DNA from: Methylocystaceae bacterium UBA5192
GTDB taxonomy: Bacteria > Pseudomonadota > Alphaproteobacteria > Rhizobiales > Beijerinckiaceae
Direction: 5' to 3'
Length of the DNA stretch: 10,415 nt
Assembly: GCA_002412985.1 (NCBI GenBank)
Contig: DHWC01000067.1
Coordinates: 1 to 10,415 of the forward strand
Numbering within the stretch: the first letter of the stretch is position 1; every line of letters starts with the position of its first letter. The translations under genes and the position numbers were made by a program. Positions 1-6,275 of the stretch are shown piece by piece. The notes below the pieces were generated by a model. That model was not told where the DNA came from. It searched no databases and saw only the letters and a program-made list of their open reading frames with translations.

Positions 1-333
1 CGACGTTGCGCTTCTTTTAAAACTAACTTAAGCGCCTCAACGCCTTCCTTTTCTGTCCCTTCGTCTGCTTCCGCCTCGCCAAGTTCGACGAGGGTGACAG
101 CGTCGTCTAACTCACGCTCCAAAAGGCTAAGAGAAGCCAGTTGCTCTTCCAATTGGGTGCGCTCGCGCATCAGCTTTTGTGCGCCAGCCGCGTCATTCCA
201 AAAGGCTGGATCTTCAGCTTTAACATTCAATTCCGCGAGACGGCGCGTTGCAGCCTCGACGTCAAAGATGCCTCCTCAGCAGACCAACGGACTGCTCAAT
301 CTGTTCTTTCAGCGCAAGCGGTTCAGCGCGCAT
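1..333 (-). CDS. prfB: Peptide chain release factor 2 (RF2), N-terminal part, with programmed +1 frameshift
   Basis: RF2 recognises UGA and UAA stop codons and triggers peptide release on the ribosome. Only the N-terminal part lies in the window; the gene continues past position 1, so the GGQ and SPF motifs are not visible. Reading leftward from ATG at 333-331 gives 23 codons (MRAEPLALKE...LLRRHL) and then TGA at 264-262. Shifting +1 at the CTT codon continues as DVEAATRRLAELN, then AEDPAFWND, AQKLMRER and ELDDAVTLVELGEAEADE, with no further stop to the window edge. This matches the start of alphaproteobacterial RF2, including the MRAE start and the LLRRHL-D junction. The ATG was chosen because it gives that family start, although the ribosome-binding site in front of it is weak. 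The gene lies 82 bp downstream of the desaturase gene on the same strand. The frame change is regulatory, so the gene should not be called broken. Confidence 0.93.
261..276 (-). promoter_or_regulatory. Programmed +1 ribosomal frameshift site of prfB
   Basis: Read on the minus strand, the site is AGGAGG (276-271), CAT (270-268), CTT (267-265), TGA (264-262), C (261). It has every part of the known bacterial RF2 autoregulatory site: an internal Shine-Dalgarno-like hexamer, a 3-nt spacer, the slippery CTT codon, an in-frame UGA, and a following C. When RF2 is scarce, UGA is read slowly. The peptidyl-tRNA on CUU then slips one base forward to UUU and full-length RF2 is made. When RF2 is plentiful, translation ends after 23 residues. 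The layout matches the well-studied E. coli site (AGGGGG, 3 nt, CUU UGA C), with AGGAGG as an even better anti-SD match. The protein similarity resumes exactly in the +1 frame. Confidence 0.93.
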
Positions 334-415
334 CGTCACTACTTTCAATAAAAGGCCAGGGATTAGCTGGGAGATTCGCGCGGAAACTAGGCGCGCAAAG
401 GCTTGGTGTAAAGCG

Positions 416-1330
416 TCACATCCGTCCTCGCAGCGAGAGATAAAAATGCCAGGGCATCAGAGCGCAGGACCAGCTGTAGGATTTTAATTGAGTTTTGGGA
501 ATGCGCGATGAAAGCCGTTTGTGGATTTCTGGCAATTGCGTCCAATGCGCGCTTGGCCGGCAATGGTGGGCCGTGTGATAGCCAAAATTATTTGTGAGAA
601 AATTATAGGTGGGACTGAGGGAATTATTCGCACATAGGAGCGGATTTCCGCTTTTCTCATCACAGCCGAAATGATTCAAGAAATCGACGTAACGCGTCAT
701 AAAATAATTGAGCGCCCACCAGGGTAGGATGTAACAAAATGCTAGGGCTGGCCGCCAGCTCGCGAGAATTATAAAAAATAGGATGAGTGCGGCCTGTTCA
801 ATAAAAGCCCAATAATCCGAAAGCTTTGCGGATTTGATCTGTTTTAATCGTCGCGCCGCTACGAGGATCGGCTGCCAAAAACTAGGCCCAAGCGCAGAGA
901 TTGCATAACTCACGGCGTTGAACCAGCTAAAGCGGGTCAATTTTTTATGTCCCACGCCGCGGAAGATATCTTCTTGGCCGCGGTGATGGCCCTCGATGTG
1001 TTGAATGCGCCAATTCGACGCCGTCATGCCGGTCGCCGCCGCCATTGTCAGATCGAGTAAAAGGTTAACGCTTAGCCGCTCGGAAAATGGGCGGTGGATG
1101 TGGAGATGAAGAATGTAATTTGTATTGCCAATGAGGAAGAGCAACGCAAAGCAGTAATAGGCGAGGTGATCGAGGATGAATTGCGAAAAAAAGGGAGCAA
1201 ATAAAATCGCAGGGGCAAAGAGTCCACGCCAAAAGAGGAAGAAATCCGATGAATGGGCGAGCAGTTTCCTGCGATGTGAAAATTGAGACAGGCCCTGGGT
1301 TAGGTTTTTAGGATCGACATCGAACGTCAT
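416..1330 (-). CDS. Integral-membrane fatty acid desaturase family protein
   Basis: This 304-residue protein belongs to the membrane di-iron desaturase/hydroxylase superfamily. These enzymes use O2 and reduced ferredoxin or rubredoxin-type donors to introduce double bonds or hydroxyls into lipids. The histidine clusters are visible in order: HLHIH at residues 75-79, HIEGHH at 111-116, H220 in a NHFG segment, and HTAHH at 252-256 followed by RPSAHW. Hydrophobic stretches near residues 31-72, 88-100, 174-190 and 195-210 separate them, as expected for a protein whose metal site faces the cytoplasm. The length is typical of compact bacterial members. The substrate cannot be told; a carotenoid- or alkane-type oxygenase of the same superfamily is an alternative. 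The start is ATG at 1330-1328, with no good Shine-Dalgarno sequence in front. The gene sits between cobS and prfB, where cobT might have been expected. Confidence 0.8.
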   Translation of the reverse strand: MTFDVDPKNLTQGLSQFSHRRKLLAHSSDFFLFWRGLFAPAILFAPFFSQFILDHLAYYCFALLFLIGNTNYILHLHIHRPFSERLSVNLLLDLTMAAATGMTASNWRIQHIEGHHRGQEDIFRGVGHKKLTRFSWFNAVSYAISALGPSFWQPILVAARRLKQIKSAKLSDYWAFIEQAALILFFIILASWRPALAFCYILPWWALNYFMTRYVDFLNHFGCDEKSGNPLLCANNSLSPTYNFLTNNFGYHTAHHCRPSAHWTQLPEIHKRLSSRIPKTQLKSYSWSCALMPWHFYLSLRGRM

Positions 1331-1504
1331 AGATCAAGAAGAGGCGGTTGATTGGAATCAAAAACGCCGCCGGGCCGATTTTAAGGTCTTTAAATATCAG
1401 CCGCGTCGACCGCCCGGCTCAAGATGAGCCGAACGGCGCGGATTTATTTCCCCGCAGCACAAGAGGCAAGAATTTTTTTAATTTCAGCTCAGCGCGATAA
1501 TTTT
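1331..1504. other. Intergenic region between cobS and the desaturase gene, with GC-rich hairpin
   Basis: This 174-bp gap follows the cobS stop on the minus strand and precedes the desaturase start. It holds a strong inverted repeat, with CGGCTCA at 1415-1421, loop AGA, and TGAGCCG at 1425-1431. A further CCGCG (1401-1405) pairs with CGCGG (1437-1441), and ACCG/CGGT-like pairing lies between them. No T-run follows on the minus strand, so it is not a textbook intrinsic terminator for cobS. It may be a pause or attenuator structure ahead of the desaturase, or a terminator of another kind. I see no credible open reading frame here and no convincing cobT remnant. Confidence 0.45.
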
Positions 1505-2503
1505 TTACGTCATGACGACGTTGACGGCGCTTTCTGGCAATTCTTTTCCAAAACACCTTTGGTAAAATTCAGCGACAAGCGGTCGCTCTAATTCATCGCA
1601 TTTGTTGAGGAAAGTCAGGCGAAAGGCAAAGCCAAGATCGCCAAAAATCTCCGCATTTTCCGCCCATGTAATGACGGTGCGGGGGCTCATAACGGTTGAG
1701 AGATCTCCAGCCATGAAGGCGTTACGGGTAAGATCGGCGACCCGGACCATTTTATTGGCGGCGTCTCGTCCTTCTTTTGTCGCGGCGTAGGATTTCACCT
1801 TAGCAATGACAATGTCTGTCTCGGCGTCATGGGGCAGATAGTTTAGCGTCGTGACAATTGACCAGCGATCCATCTGACCCTGATTGATCTGCTGGGTTCC
1901 ATGATAGAGCCCCGAAGTATCGCCTAAACCGACCGTGTTGGCTGTGGCAAAAAGTCGGAAGGCTGGATGGGGTCGGATGACGCGATTTTGGTCAAGAAGC
2001 GTTAAGCGGCCGGACACTTCCAACACACGTTGAATGACAAACATGACATCAGGGCGCCCTGCATCATATTCGTCGAAACACAAAGCGACATTATGCTGGA
2101 GAGCCCAGGGCAAGATGCCGTCTCGAAATTCGGTTACCTGTTTACCGTCTTTAAGGACAATGGCGTCTTTACCTACAAGGTCTATGCGCGACACATGACT
2201 ATCAAGATTGACGCGAATACATGGCCAATTGAGCCGGGCCGCCACTTGCTCAATATGCGTTGATTTTCCAGTGCCATGATAGCCCGTGACCATTACTCTG
2301 CGATTGCGCGCGAAGCCGGCGAGAATGGCGAGGGTCGTTTGACGGTCGAAAAGATAATCTGGATCCAGCTCTGGGACATGCTCGCTGCGCTTGGAGAAGG
2401 CTGGAACCTCGAGGTCCGTATCAATTCCAAAAATCTTACGCGCTGAGATCTTAATGTCCGGCAGTCCTTCGAGGCCTGCGTCGGCATTTCCTATTGCGAC
2501 CAA
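1505..2503 (-). CDS. cobS: Aerobic cobaltochelatase subunit CobS (AAA+ ATPase)
   Basis: CobS is the AAA+ motor subunit of the CobN-CobS-CobT cobaltochelatase, which uses ATP to insert cobalt into hydrogenobyrinic acid a,c-diamide in aerobic cobalamin synthesis. The 332-residue product has the family's usual length and strongly recognisable sequence: [12 protein letters not shown] near 25-36, Walker [10 protein letters not shown] at 74-82, Walker [12 protein letters not shown] at 141-151 with D144 and E145, the sensor asparagine in ATANT near 189, QMDRW at 210-214, and MSPRT near 272-276. The start is TTG at 2503-2501, supported by GGAGAG about 8 nt upstream; the next residues lead directly into the conserved [14 protein letters not shown] segment. 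The J-domain gene lies 92 bp upstream on the same strand, a neighbourhood familiar in alphaproteobacteria. The usual partner cobT is absent downstream. Confidence 0.95.
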   Translation of the reverse strand: MVAIGNADAGLEGLPDIKISARKIFGIDTDLEVPAFSKRSEHVPELDPDYLFDRQTTLAILAGFARNRRVMVTGYHGTGKSTHIEQVAARLNWPCIRVNLDSHVSRIDLVGKDAIVLKDGKQVTEFRDGILPWALQHNVALCFDEYDAGRPDVMFVIQRVLEVSGRLTLLDQNRVIRPHPAFRLFATANTVGLGDTSGLYHGTQQINQGQMDRWSIVTTLNYLPHDAETDIVIAKVKSYAATKEGRDAANKMVRVADLTRNAFMAGDLSTVMSPRTVITWAENAEIFGDLGFAFRLTFLNKCDELERPLVAEFYQRCFGKELPESAVNVVMT

Positions 2504-2595
2504 AATTTTCTCTCCATCTTTGCGGCTGAAAGGGCGCAGGTTTTTCCTAATCGTTGCGCTTTTTACAGCCCCATGCGCCGATTATCTCGCCGCCC

Positions 2596-3192
2596 CTAGG
2601 CGAGCCGAGCGGCTCTCAGGGTCTTATAGGCGTGGATGATTTCGCGCAATTTTTCCTCGCGAGATCTATCGCCGCCATTGGCGTCAGGATGATGACGTTT
2701 TACGAGCTCCTTATAACGGCTTCTGATGGCCTGCGCATCTGCGGTTTCATCAAGATGCAGCGCATGCAGGGCGCGCAGCGTAACAGGCGAATAGGTGGGT
2801 TTGCGCTTTTCAGGCGTCGCGCTAGCGCCGTAACGCGCGCGATAGAGCCCCAATGGATCTTCCGTAGGGCGACCTTCCTCACGGAAGCCTTTTTTCCCGC
2901 GTTTTGTGCCCATGGCCCAAGTCGGCCGATGTCCCACGGTCGCGTCTTTAACGTAGCGGGCGACATCTGTGTCATTCATGCCGTTAAAATAATTATAGGT
3001 CGCGTTGTATTCGCGCACGTGATCCAGGCAAAAACACAGATATTGGCCCTCGCGGAGACGACCCATTGGCGCACGATAGGCGCCTTCTGCCGCGCAGCCA
3101 GGGGCATGGCAGCGGATTTTAACCTCCGACTTCTCCTGCCGAGGCTCGCGCTGAGTGCGGATCCGATCAAAAAGGGGCGAGTTAAGGTTCAT
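2596..3192 (-). CDS. J-domain protein with cysteine-rich N-terminus, CobS-associated type
   Basis: This 198-residue protein carries a C-terminal J domain at about 140-195. It contains RYKELVKRHHPDANGGD, with the HPD signature at 168-170, which stimulates Hsp70 (DnaK) ATPase. The first 100 residues resemble the conserved alphaproteobacterial protein found next to cobS: FDRIRT near 8-13, GHRPTWAMG at 87-95, and a possible metal site of C28, C33, C53, C55 and H58 within FCLDHVREYN. The G/F region and the zinc-finger repeats of full DnaJ are missing, so this is a specialised co-chaperone and not dnaJ itself. The start is ATG at 3192-3190, chosen because it gives the family start MNLNSPLFDRIRT; no clear Shine-Dalgarno is seen. 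Transcription is likely shared with cobS. A role in maturing the chelatase is only an inference from position. Confidence 0.87.
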   Translation of the reverse strand: MNLNSPLFDRIRTQREPRQEKSEVKIRCHAPGCAAEGAYRAPMGRLREGQYLCFCLDHVREYNATYNYFNGMNDTDVARYVKDATVGHRPTWAMGTKRGKKGFREEGRPTEDPLGLYRARYGASATPEKRKPTYSPVTLRALHALHLDETADAQAIRSRYKELVKRHHPDANGGDRSREEKLREIIHAYKTLRAARLA

Positions 3193-3285
3193 TGTGACTC
3201 ATTATGATATGCTTCCATTATGCTGCAAGCGTCAGCCAAAGGGAAATAGTCCTTATTGAGAGCAGGGGAGGCGAAAAAAGGAAAA

Positions 3286-3582
3286 ATGAGCGCTTTTGCT
3301 AAGGCGTCTGTAAGCGCCCGGATCACCGAAAAACTGACACAAGGACTATCGCCCGTGTCTTTAAAACTCATTGATGAGTCCCATCATCATGCCGGTCATG
3401 GTCATCATCATCCCGAAGGCGAAACGCATTTTCGCGTTGAGGTCATTAGTGAAAAATTTGAAGGAAAAAACCGTATTGATCGGCATCGACTCATTAACGG
3501 CTTGCTTGCCGAAGAGCTTGCAGGCCGGGTGCATGCTCTAGCGATTTCAGCTTGGACTCCTGAGGAAAAATCAACCCTTTAA
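3286..3582 (+). CDS. bolA: BolA family protein
   Basis: BolA-family proteins are small alpha/beta proteins that pair with monothiol glutaredoxins. They bind [2Fe-2S] clusters and act in iron-sulfur trafficking, iron sensing or stress morphology. From ATG at 3286 the product has 98 residues, a normal length. It shows IDESHHHAGH at 29-38, ETHFRV at 46-51, the RIDRHRLIN stretch at 63-71, and the conserved VHAL near 82-85 (H83). The loop between residues 33 and 42 is unusually histidine-rich, with H33-35, H38 and H40-42. A TTG at 3256 would add ten residues, but ATG at 3286 gives the usual BolA start and has AAGGA just upstream. The gene is divergent from the J-domain/cobS unit, an arrangement familiar from alphaproteobacteria. 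The exact BolA subtype cannot be fixed here. Confidence 0.92.
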   Translation: MSAFAKASVSARITEKLTQGLSPVSLKLIDESHHHAGHGHHHPEGETHFRVEVISEKFEGKNRIDRHRLINGLLAEELAGRVHALAISAWTPEEKSTL

Positions 3583-3622
3583 ATTCACGGACCGAACTCA
3601 AGAATGAATTGGGGCGATATCG

Positions 3623-4813
3623 ATGCCGCAGGGGCGTTTTAGCGAAACAATTGGCCGCAAGGCTTTAGCCAAGCCAAACGTAAAGCCATCGAACCCATGT
3701 TTTTCCTCTGGCCCCTGCGCCAAACGACCTGGTTGGAGTCCCTCGGCGCTCTTGGGCGCGCTTGTTGGGCGTTCTCATCGTTCGCAGGCTGGGAGAGAAA
3801 AATTAGCTCAGGCGATCGCCTTAACTCGAACGGTGCTCTGTCCGCCTGAAGATTATCAGATCGCGATTGTGCCTGCCTCTGATACAGGCGCTATGGAAAT
3901 GGCGCTATGGTCTTTGCTGGGTCCTCGACCAGTTGATGTCGCTGCTTGGGAGAGCTTCACGTCAGATTGGGCGAAGGATATTGTCGAGCAATTAAAACTT
4001 GCCGACACAAGAGTTTTTCAAGCGCCTTATGGCGCACTACCAGATTTTCACGAGCTTAATTTCAATCATGATTTTGTTTTTGCCTGGAATGGCACAACGT
4101 CAGGCGTACGCATCCCGAATGCTGATTTTATTCCAGTTGATCGGCAGGGCTTAACTATTTGTGACGCAACCTCAGCAGCATTCGCTCAGCCGCTCGATTT
4201 CGCTAAACTCGATGTCGTTACCTTTAGCTGGCAAAAAGTTTTGGGTGGCGAAGCAGCGCATGGCGTGATCATCCTATCGCCTCGCGCGCTCGAGCGTTTG
4301 GAGTCGTATCAGCCAACGTGGCCATTACCCAAGATTTTCCGCTTGACCATAAATGGCGTTGTGAATGGTGAAATCTTTAGAGGGCAGACGATTAATACGC
4401 CATCGCTGTTAGCGGTTGAGGATTACATCGATACGCTGAGCTGGGCGCAGCGTATTGGCGGTTTGCCCGGATTGATCGCGCGCGCAGATGAAACCGCCAA
4501 ACTTATTGAGGCATGGGTGGAAAAAACGCCTTGGATTGAGTTTCTCGCCGTAGATCCTGCGACACGCTCTAATACAGCGGTTTGTCTGAAATTTTCTTCC
4601 TTCAGCCGATTTGAGACCGACGCCCAACGCCGCGACTGCGCCAAGAGGATGTTAGAGATGATCGAAGCTGAGGGCGCAGGCTATGACTTTGGCGCCTATC
4701 GGTCTGCGCCGCCAGGTTTTCGCATTTGGTGCGGCGCGACAGTTGAGTCAGCAAATGTTGCGGCTCTGCTGCCATGGCTGGATTGGGCCTATAATCACGC
4801 GGTAGCGGATTAG
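3623..4813 (+). CDS. serC: Phosphoserine aminotransferase
   Basis: SerC is the PLP enzyme that converts 3-phosphohydroxypyruvate and glutamate to O-phosphoserine and 2-oxoglutarate in cytosolic serine synthesis; it can also serve the matching step in pyridoxal phosphate synthesis. The 396-residue product is of the alphaproteobacterial type. It shows NPCFSSGPCAKRPGW at 24-38, GRSHR at 49-53, the PASDTGAMEMALWS segment at 84-97, WNGTTSGVR at 155-163, DATSAAFAQ at 181-189, the PLP-lysine motif SWQK at 202-205 (K205), ETSN-like INTPS at 257-261, and GFRIWCGATVE near 365-375. The start is ATG at 3623; an in-frame TGA at 3605 rules out a longer ATG start, and about 22 residues precede the conserved core. 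The gene lies 40 bp after bolA. serA, a common neighbour, does not follow. Confidence 0.95.
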   Translation: MPQGRFSETIGRKALAKPNVKPSNPCFSSGPCAKRPGWSPSALLGALVGRSHRSQAGREKLAQAIALTRTVLCPPEDYQIAIVPASDTGAMEMALWSLLGPRPVDVAAWESFTSDWAKDIVEQLKLADTRVFQAPYGALPDFHELNFNHDFVFAWNGTTSGVRIPNADFIPVDRQGLTICDATSAAFAQPLDFAKLDVVTFSWQKVLGGEAAHGVIILSPRALERLESYQPTWPLPKIFRLTINGVVNGEIFRGQTINTPSLLAVEDYIDTLSWAQRIGGLPGLIARADETAKLIEAWVEKTPWIEFLAVDPATRSNTAVCLKFSSFSRFETDAQRRDCAKRMLEMIEAEGAGYDFGAYRSAPPGFRIWCGATVESANVAALLPWLDWAYNHAVAD

Positions 4814-5062
4814 TGAGTTTGCTGATGCGCCATCTGCAGGTTTTCTCAGCGCATAAGTTAAAAAAAGCTCTGCAGACTGTTTCGTTATTGCAAATTAATA
4901 AATTTCATTGATAGAGATTAAATTACGCGCCGAAAAGACTAGGCATTGGTTTTGATTCTATCGCTGTGGGGCGACTCTCGGCGCAGCGCATTGACTGAAG
5001 GTCCTGTTTGACTTTCGATCGACAGAGTATTTTTACAGATTTTGGGGATTAAGGGGAAAAAC
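4814..5062. other. Intergenic region between serC and the L,D-transpeptidase gene
   Basis: This 249-bp gap is AT-rich in the middle (about 4855-4925) and shows no supportable gene. A weak inverted repeat, ATGCGC at 4825-4830 and GCGCAT at 4849-4854 with an 18-nt loop, follows the serC stop but lacks a proper T-run. Two copies of TTGACT (4991-4996 and 5008-5013) lie 50-70 bp before the transpeptidase start and may be -35 elements, but neither has a good -10 box at normal spacing. The region probably carries the transpeptidase promoter. Confidence 0.4.
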
Positions 5063-5692
5063 ATGCGTCGCTTGCTAATTGCGTTAATCTGCGCTCTGGG
5101 CGCATTGAGTCTTTTCTCATTGCCCGTCGCAGCGCGTTCTGGGGCGCAAAGAGCGCAACCACAATCCAGCGATCCCTTCGGCGATCTCTTTGGCGGATTT
5201 GATTCAGGGCCGGTCGCGCCAGGACAAGATGGACGTCCGCAAGCAGTGGCGGTCCCCAGAGAGACGGTGGCTTTTGATGCGAAATATGCGCCGGGCACCG
5301 TCGTCATCTCAACAAATGAACGTCGTCTCTATTACGTTTTAGGCAATGGCCAGGCAGTTCGTTATGGCGTTGGCGTTGGCCGTCCAGGATTTGAATGGGC
5401 TGGCACGCGGTTTATTTCAAGCAAGCGCGAGTGGCCAGATTGGACGCCGCCAGCACAGATGTTGCGTCGTCGTCCCGATTTGCCCCGCCACATGGAAGGC
5501 GGGGTCGATAATCCTCTTGGCGCCCGCGCAATGTATCTGTCAGGCACGCTTTATCGCATCCACGGCTCAAATGAGCCTGAGACGATCGGACAAGCCGTCT
5601 CTTCAGGGTGCATACGCATGACCAATGATGATGTGATTGATCTTTACAATCGGGTTCACGTCGGAACGCGCGTTGTCGTTACGCGCGACTAA
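5063..5692 (+). CDS. Secreted L,D-transpeptidase (YkuD/ErfK-YbiS-YcfS-YnhG family)
   Basis: L,D-transpeptidases of the YkuD fold use a catalytic cysteine in the periplasm to make 3-3 peptidoglycan cross-links or to tether outer-membrane proteins to peptidoglycan. From ATG at 5063 the product has 209 residues. A signal peptide is visible (MRR, a hydrophobic core at 4-22, then VAA at 22-24), followed by a low-complexity Gly/Pro/Gln-rich linker to about residue 65. The catalytic domain runs from about 78 to the end (VVISTNERRLYYVL near 80-93, GVGVGRPGFEWAG at 102-114). The active-site block is complete: H167 in HGSNEP, then SSGCIRM at 180-186 with C183 and R185. AAGGGG about 7 nt upstream supports this ATG over the in-frame TTG at 5042. 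The gene ends 31 bp before a strong terminator. It appears to be transcribed alone; whether it cross-links or tethers is not readable from the sequence. Confidence 0.93.
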   Translation: MRRLLIALICALGALSLFSLPVAARSGAQRAQPQSSDPFGDLFGGFDSGPVAPGQDGRPQAVAVPRETVAFDAKYAPGTVVISTNERRLYYVLGNGQAVRYGVGVGRPGFEWAGTRFISSKREWPDWTPPAQMLRRRPDLPRHMEGGVDNPLGARAMYLSGTLYRIHGSNEPETIGQAVSSGCIRMTNDDVIDLYNRVHVGTRVVVTRD

Positions 5693-5723
5693 GCTGCTGC
5701 GGGAAGGTTTGCCTCATTAAAAG

Positions 5724-5757
5724 GAAGGGCCAAGAAAAATTGGCCCTTCTTATTTTT
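5724..5757. terminator. Intrinsic terminator, probably bidirectional
   Basis: A perfect 10-bp stem, GAAGGGCCAA at 5724-5733 and TTGGCCCTTC at 5740-5749, with the loop GAAAAA, is followed on the plus strand by TTATTTTT. This is a textbook intrinsic terminator 31 bp after the L,D-transpeptidase stop. The DUF971 gene on the minus strand has its stop codon at 5752-5750, touching the stem. For that gene the hairpin begins directly after the stop and is followed by CTTTT, a weaker T-run, so it may serve both convergent genes. Confidence 0.9.
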
Positions 5758-6121
5758 CCCCCGCCACATCGCGATTAAGTCCTTTGAGCGACAGCTCATC
5801 CAAATAAGCTGCGAAGCTTTGGTCTTTTGTTTCGCCCAATGTGCGCAAATAGCGCCAAGTATAGATGCCTGTGCGGTGTGAGTCGTCAAAATCCAAGCGT
5901 ATGGCATAATTACCAACGGGCGTGACGGATAGAATTTTAACATTGCGTTTGCCGCCGACAGTTTTTTGGTCTCTTTGCGAGTGACCCTGAACTTCCGCGC
6001 TTGGGCTTCTTACGCGTAGGAGCTCTGCAGTGAGCGCATAGGAGGCTTGATCATCGTAGTTGATTTCAAGGAAGCGGCCCTGATCAAGCAGTCGAACTTC
6101 CGTTGGCCAAGGCTCCTGCAC
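5750..6121 (-). CDS. DUF971 / gamma-butyrobetaine hydroxylase-like N-terminal domain protein
   Basis: This 123-residue stand-alone protein matches the DUF971 (GBBH-like N-terminal) domain. The signs are WPTEVRLLDQG at 5-15, LRVRSPSAEVQGH at 35-47, VGNYAIRLDFDD at 69-80 and GIYTWRYLRTLG at 85-96. The same domain occurs at the N-terminus of gamma-butyrobetaine hydroxylases, where it can bind zinc, and at the C-terminus of the plant iron-sulfur protein HCF101. The classic zinc cysteines are not present here, and the function of stand-alone members is not settled. The start is GTG at 6121-6119, with GGGAG about 9 nt upstream, and it places PWPTEVRL at the family N-terminus. The gene is divergent from moaA, which needs two [4Fe-4S] clusters; a link to cluster assembly is an inference. 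Confidence 0.87.
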   Translation of the reverse strand: MQEPWPTEVRLLDQGRFLEINYDDQASYALTAELLRVRSPSAEVQGHSQRDQKTVGGKRNVKILSVTPVGNYAIRLDFDDSHRTGIYTWRYLRTLGETKDQSFAAYLDELSLKGLNRDVAGEK

Positions 6122-6164
6122 CCCTTTTTCTCCCTATTAAGCGACGATTCTCATAATCCGCATC

Positions 6165-6178
6165 GGCGTTTTAACGCC
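6165..6178. promoter_or_regulatory. Inverted repeat in the divergent DUF971-moaA intergenic region
   Basis: GGCGTT at 6165-6170 and AACGCC at 6173-6178 form a perfect 6-bp inverted repeat around a TT centre. It lies 44 bp upstream of the DUF971 start and about 98 bp upstream of the chosen moaA start, where promoters of both divergent genes should be. It could be an operator for a dimeric regulator. No T-run follows on either strand, so a terminator is unlikely. No regulator family is recognisable from the repeat. Confidence 0.3.
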
Positions 6179-6275
6179 ATAGCGCTCTTTTCGCATGCTT
6201 TATTGGGAAATATATGAAAGAAGGACAAGAAGCCAGAAAGTCGGCCTTGAACCGAACTTTAGGGAAAGAAGCATT

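Noticed and set aside
262..264. In-frame TGA in prfB as a nonsense mutation or pseudogene
   Set aside because: The stop sits exactly in the conserved programmed frameshift context, and the +1 frame continues as good RF2 sequence.
94..443. Overlapping plus-strand open frames in the first 450 bases
   Set aside because: They lie antisense to prfB and its leader, have no family resemblance, and have no ribosome-binding site; the minus strand encodes RF2.
2554..3207. A 217-codon plus-strand open frame
   Set aside because: It is fully antisense to the J-domain gene, which has a clear HPD motif and family similarity; the translation on this strand looks random.
3256..3285. Upstream TTG start for bolA
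   Set aside because: It adds ten residues not seen in BolA proteins; ATG at 3286 gives the normal N-terminus and has AAGGA upstream.
4991..5013. Two TTGACT boxes 17 bp apart before the L,D-transpeptidase gene
   Set aside because: Neither has a recognisable -10 hexamer at 16-18 bp, so I do not list them as a promoter.
6195..6275. Upstream ATG start for moaA (27 extra residues)
   Set aside because: The extra segment is not part of MoaA; ATG at 6276 has AGGGAAAG upstream and gives normal family length.
6122..6275. Molybdenum-cofactor riboswitch upstream of moaA
   Set aside because: The region is short and shows no multi-stem structure by eye; only one small inverted repeat is seen. A covariance-model search would decide.
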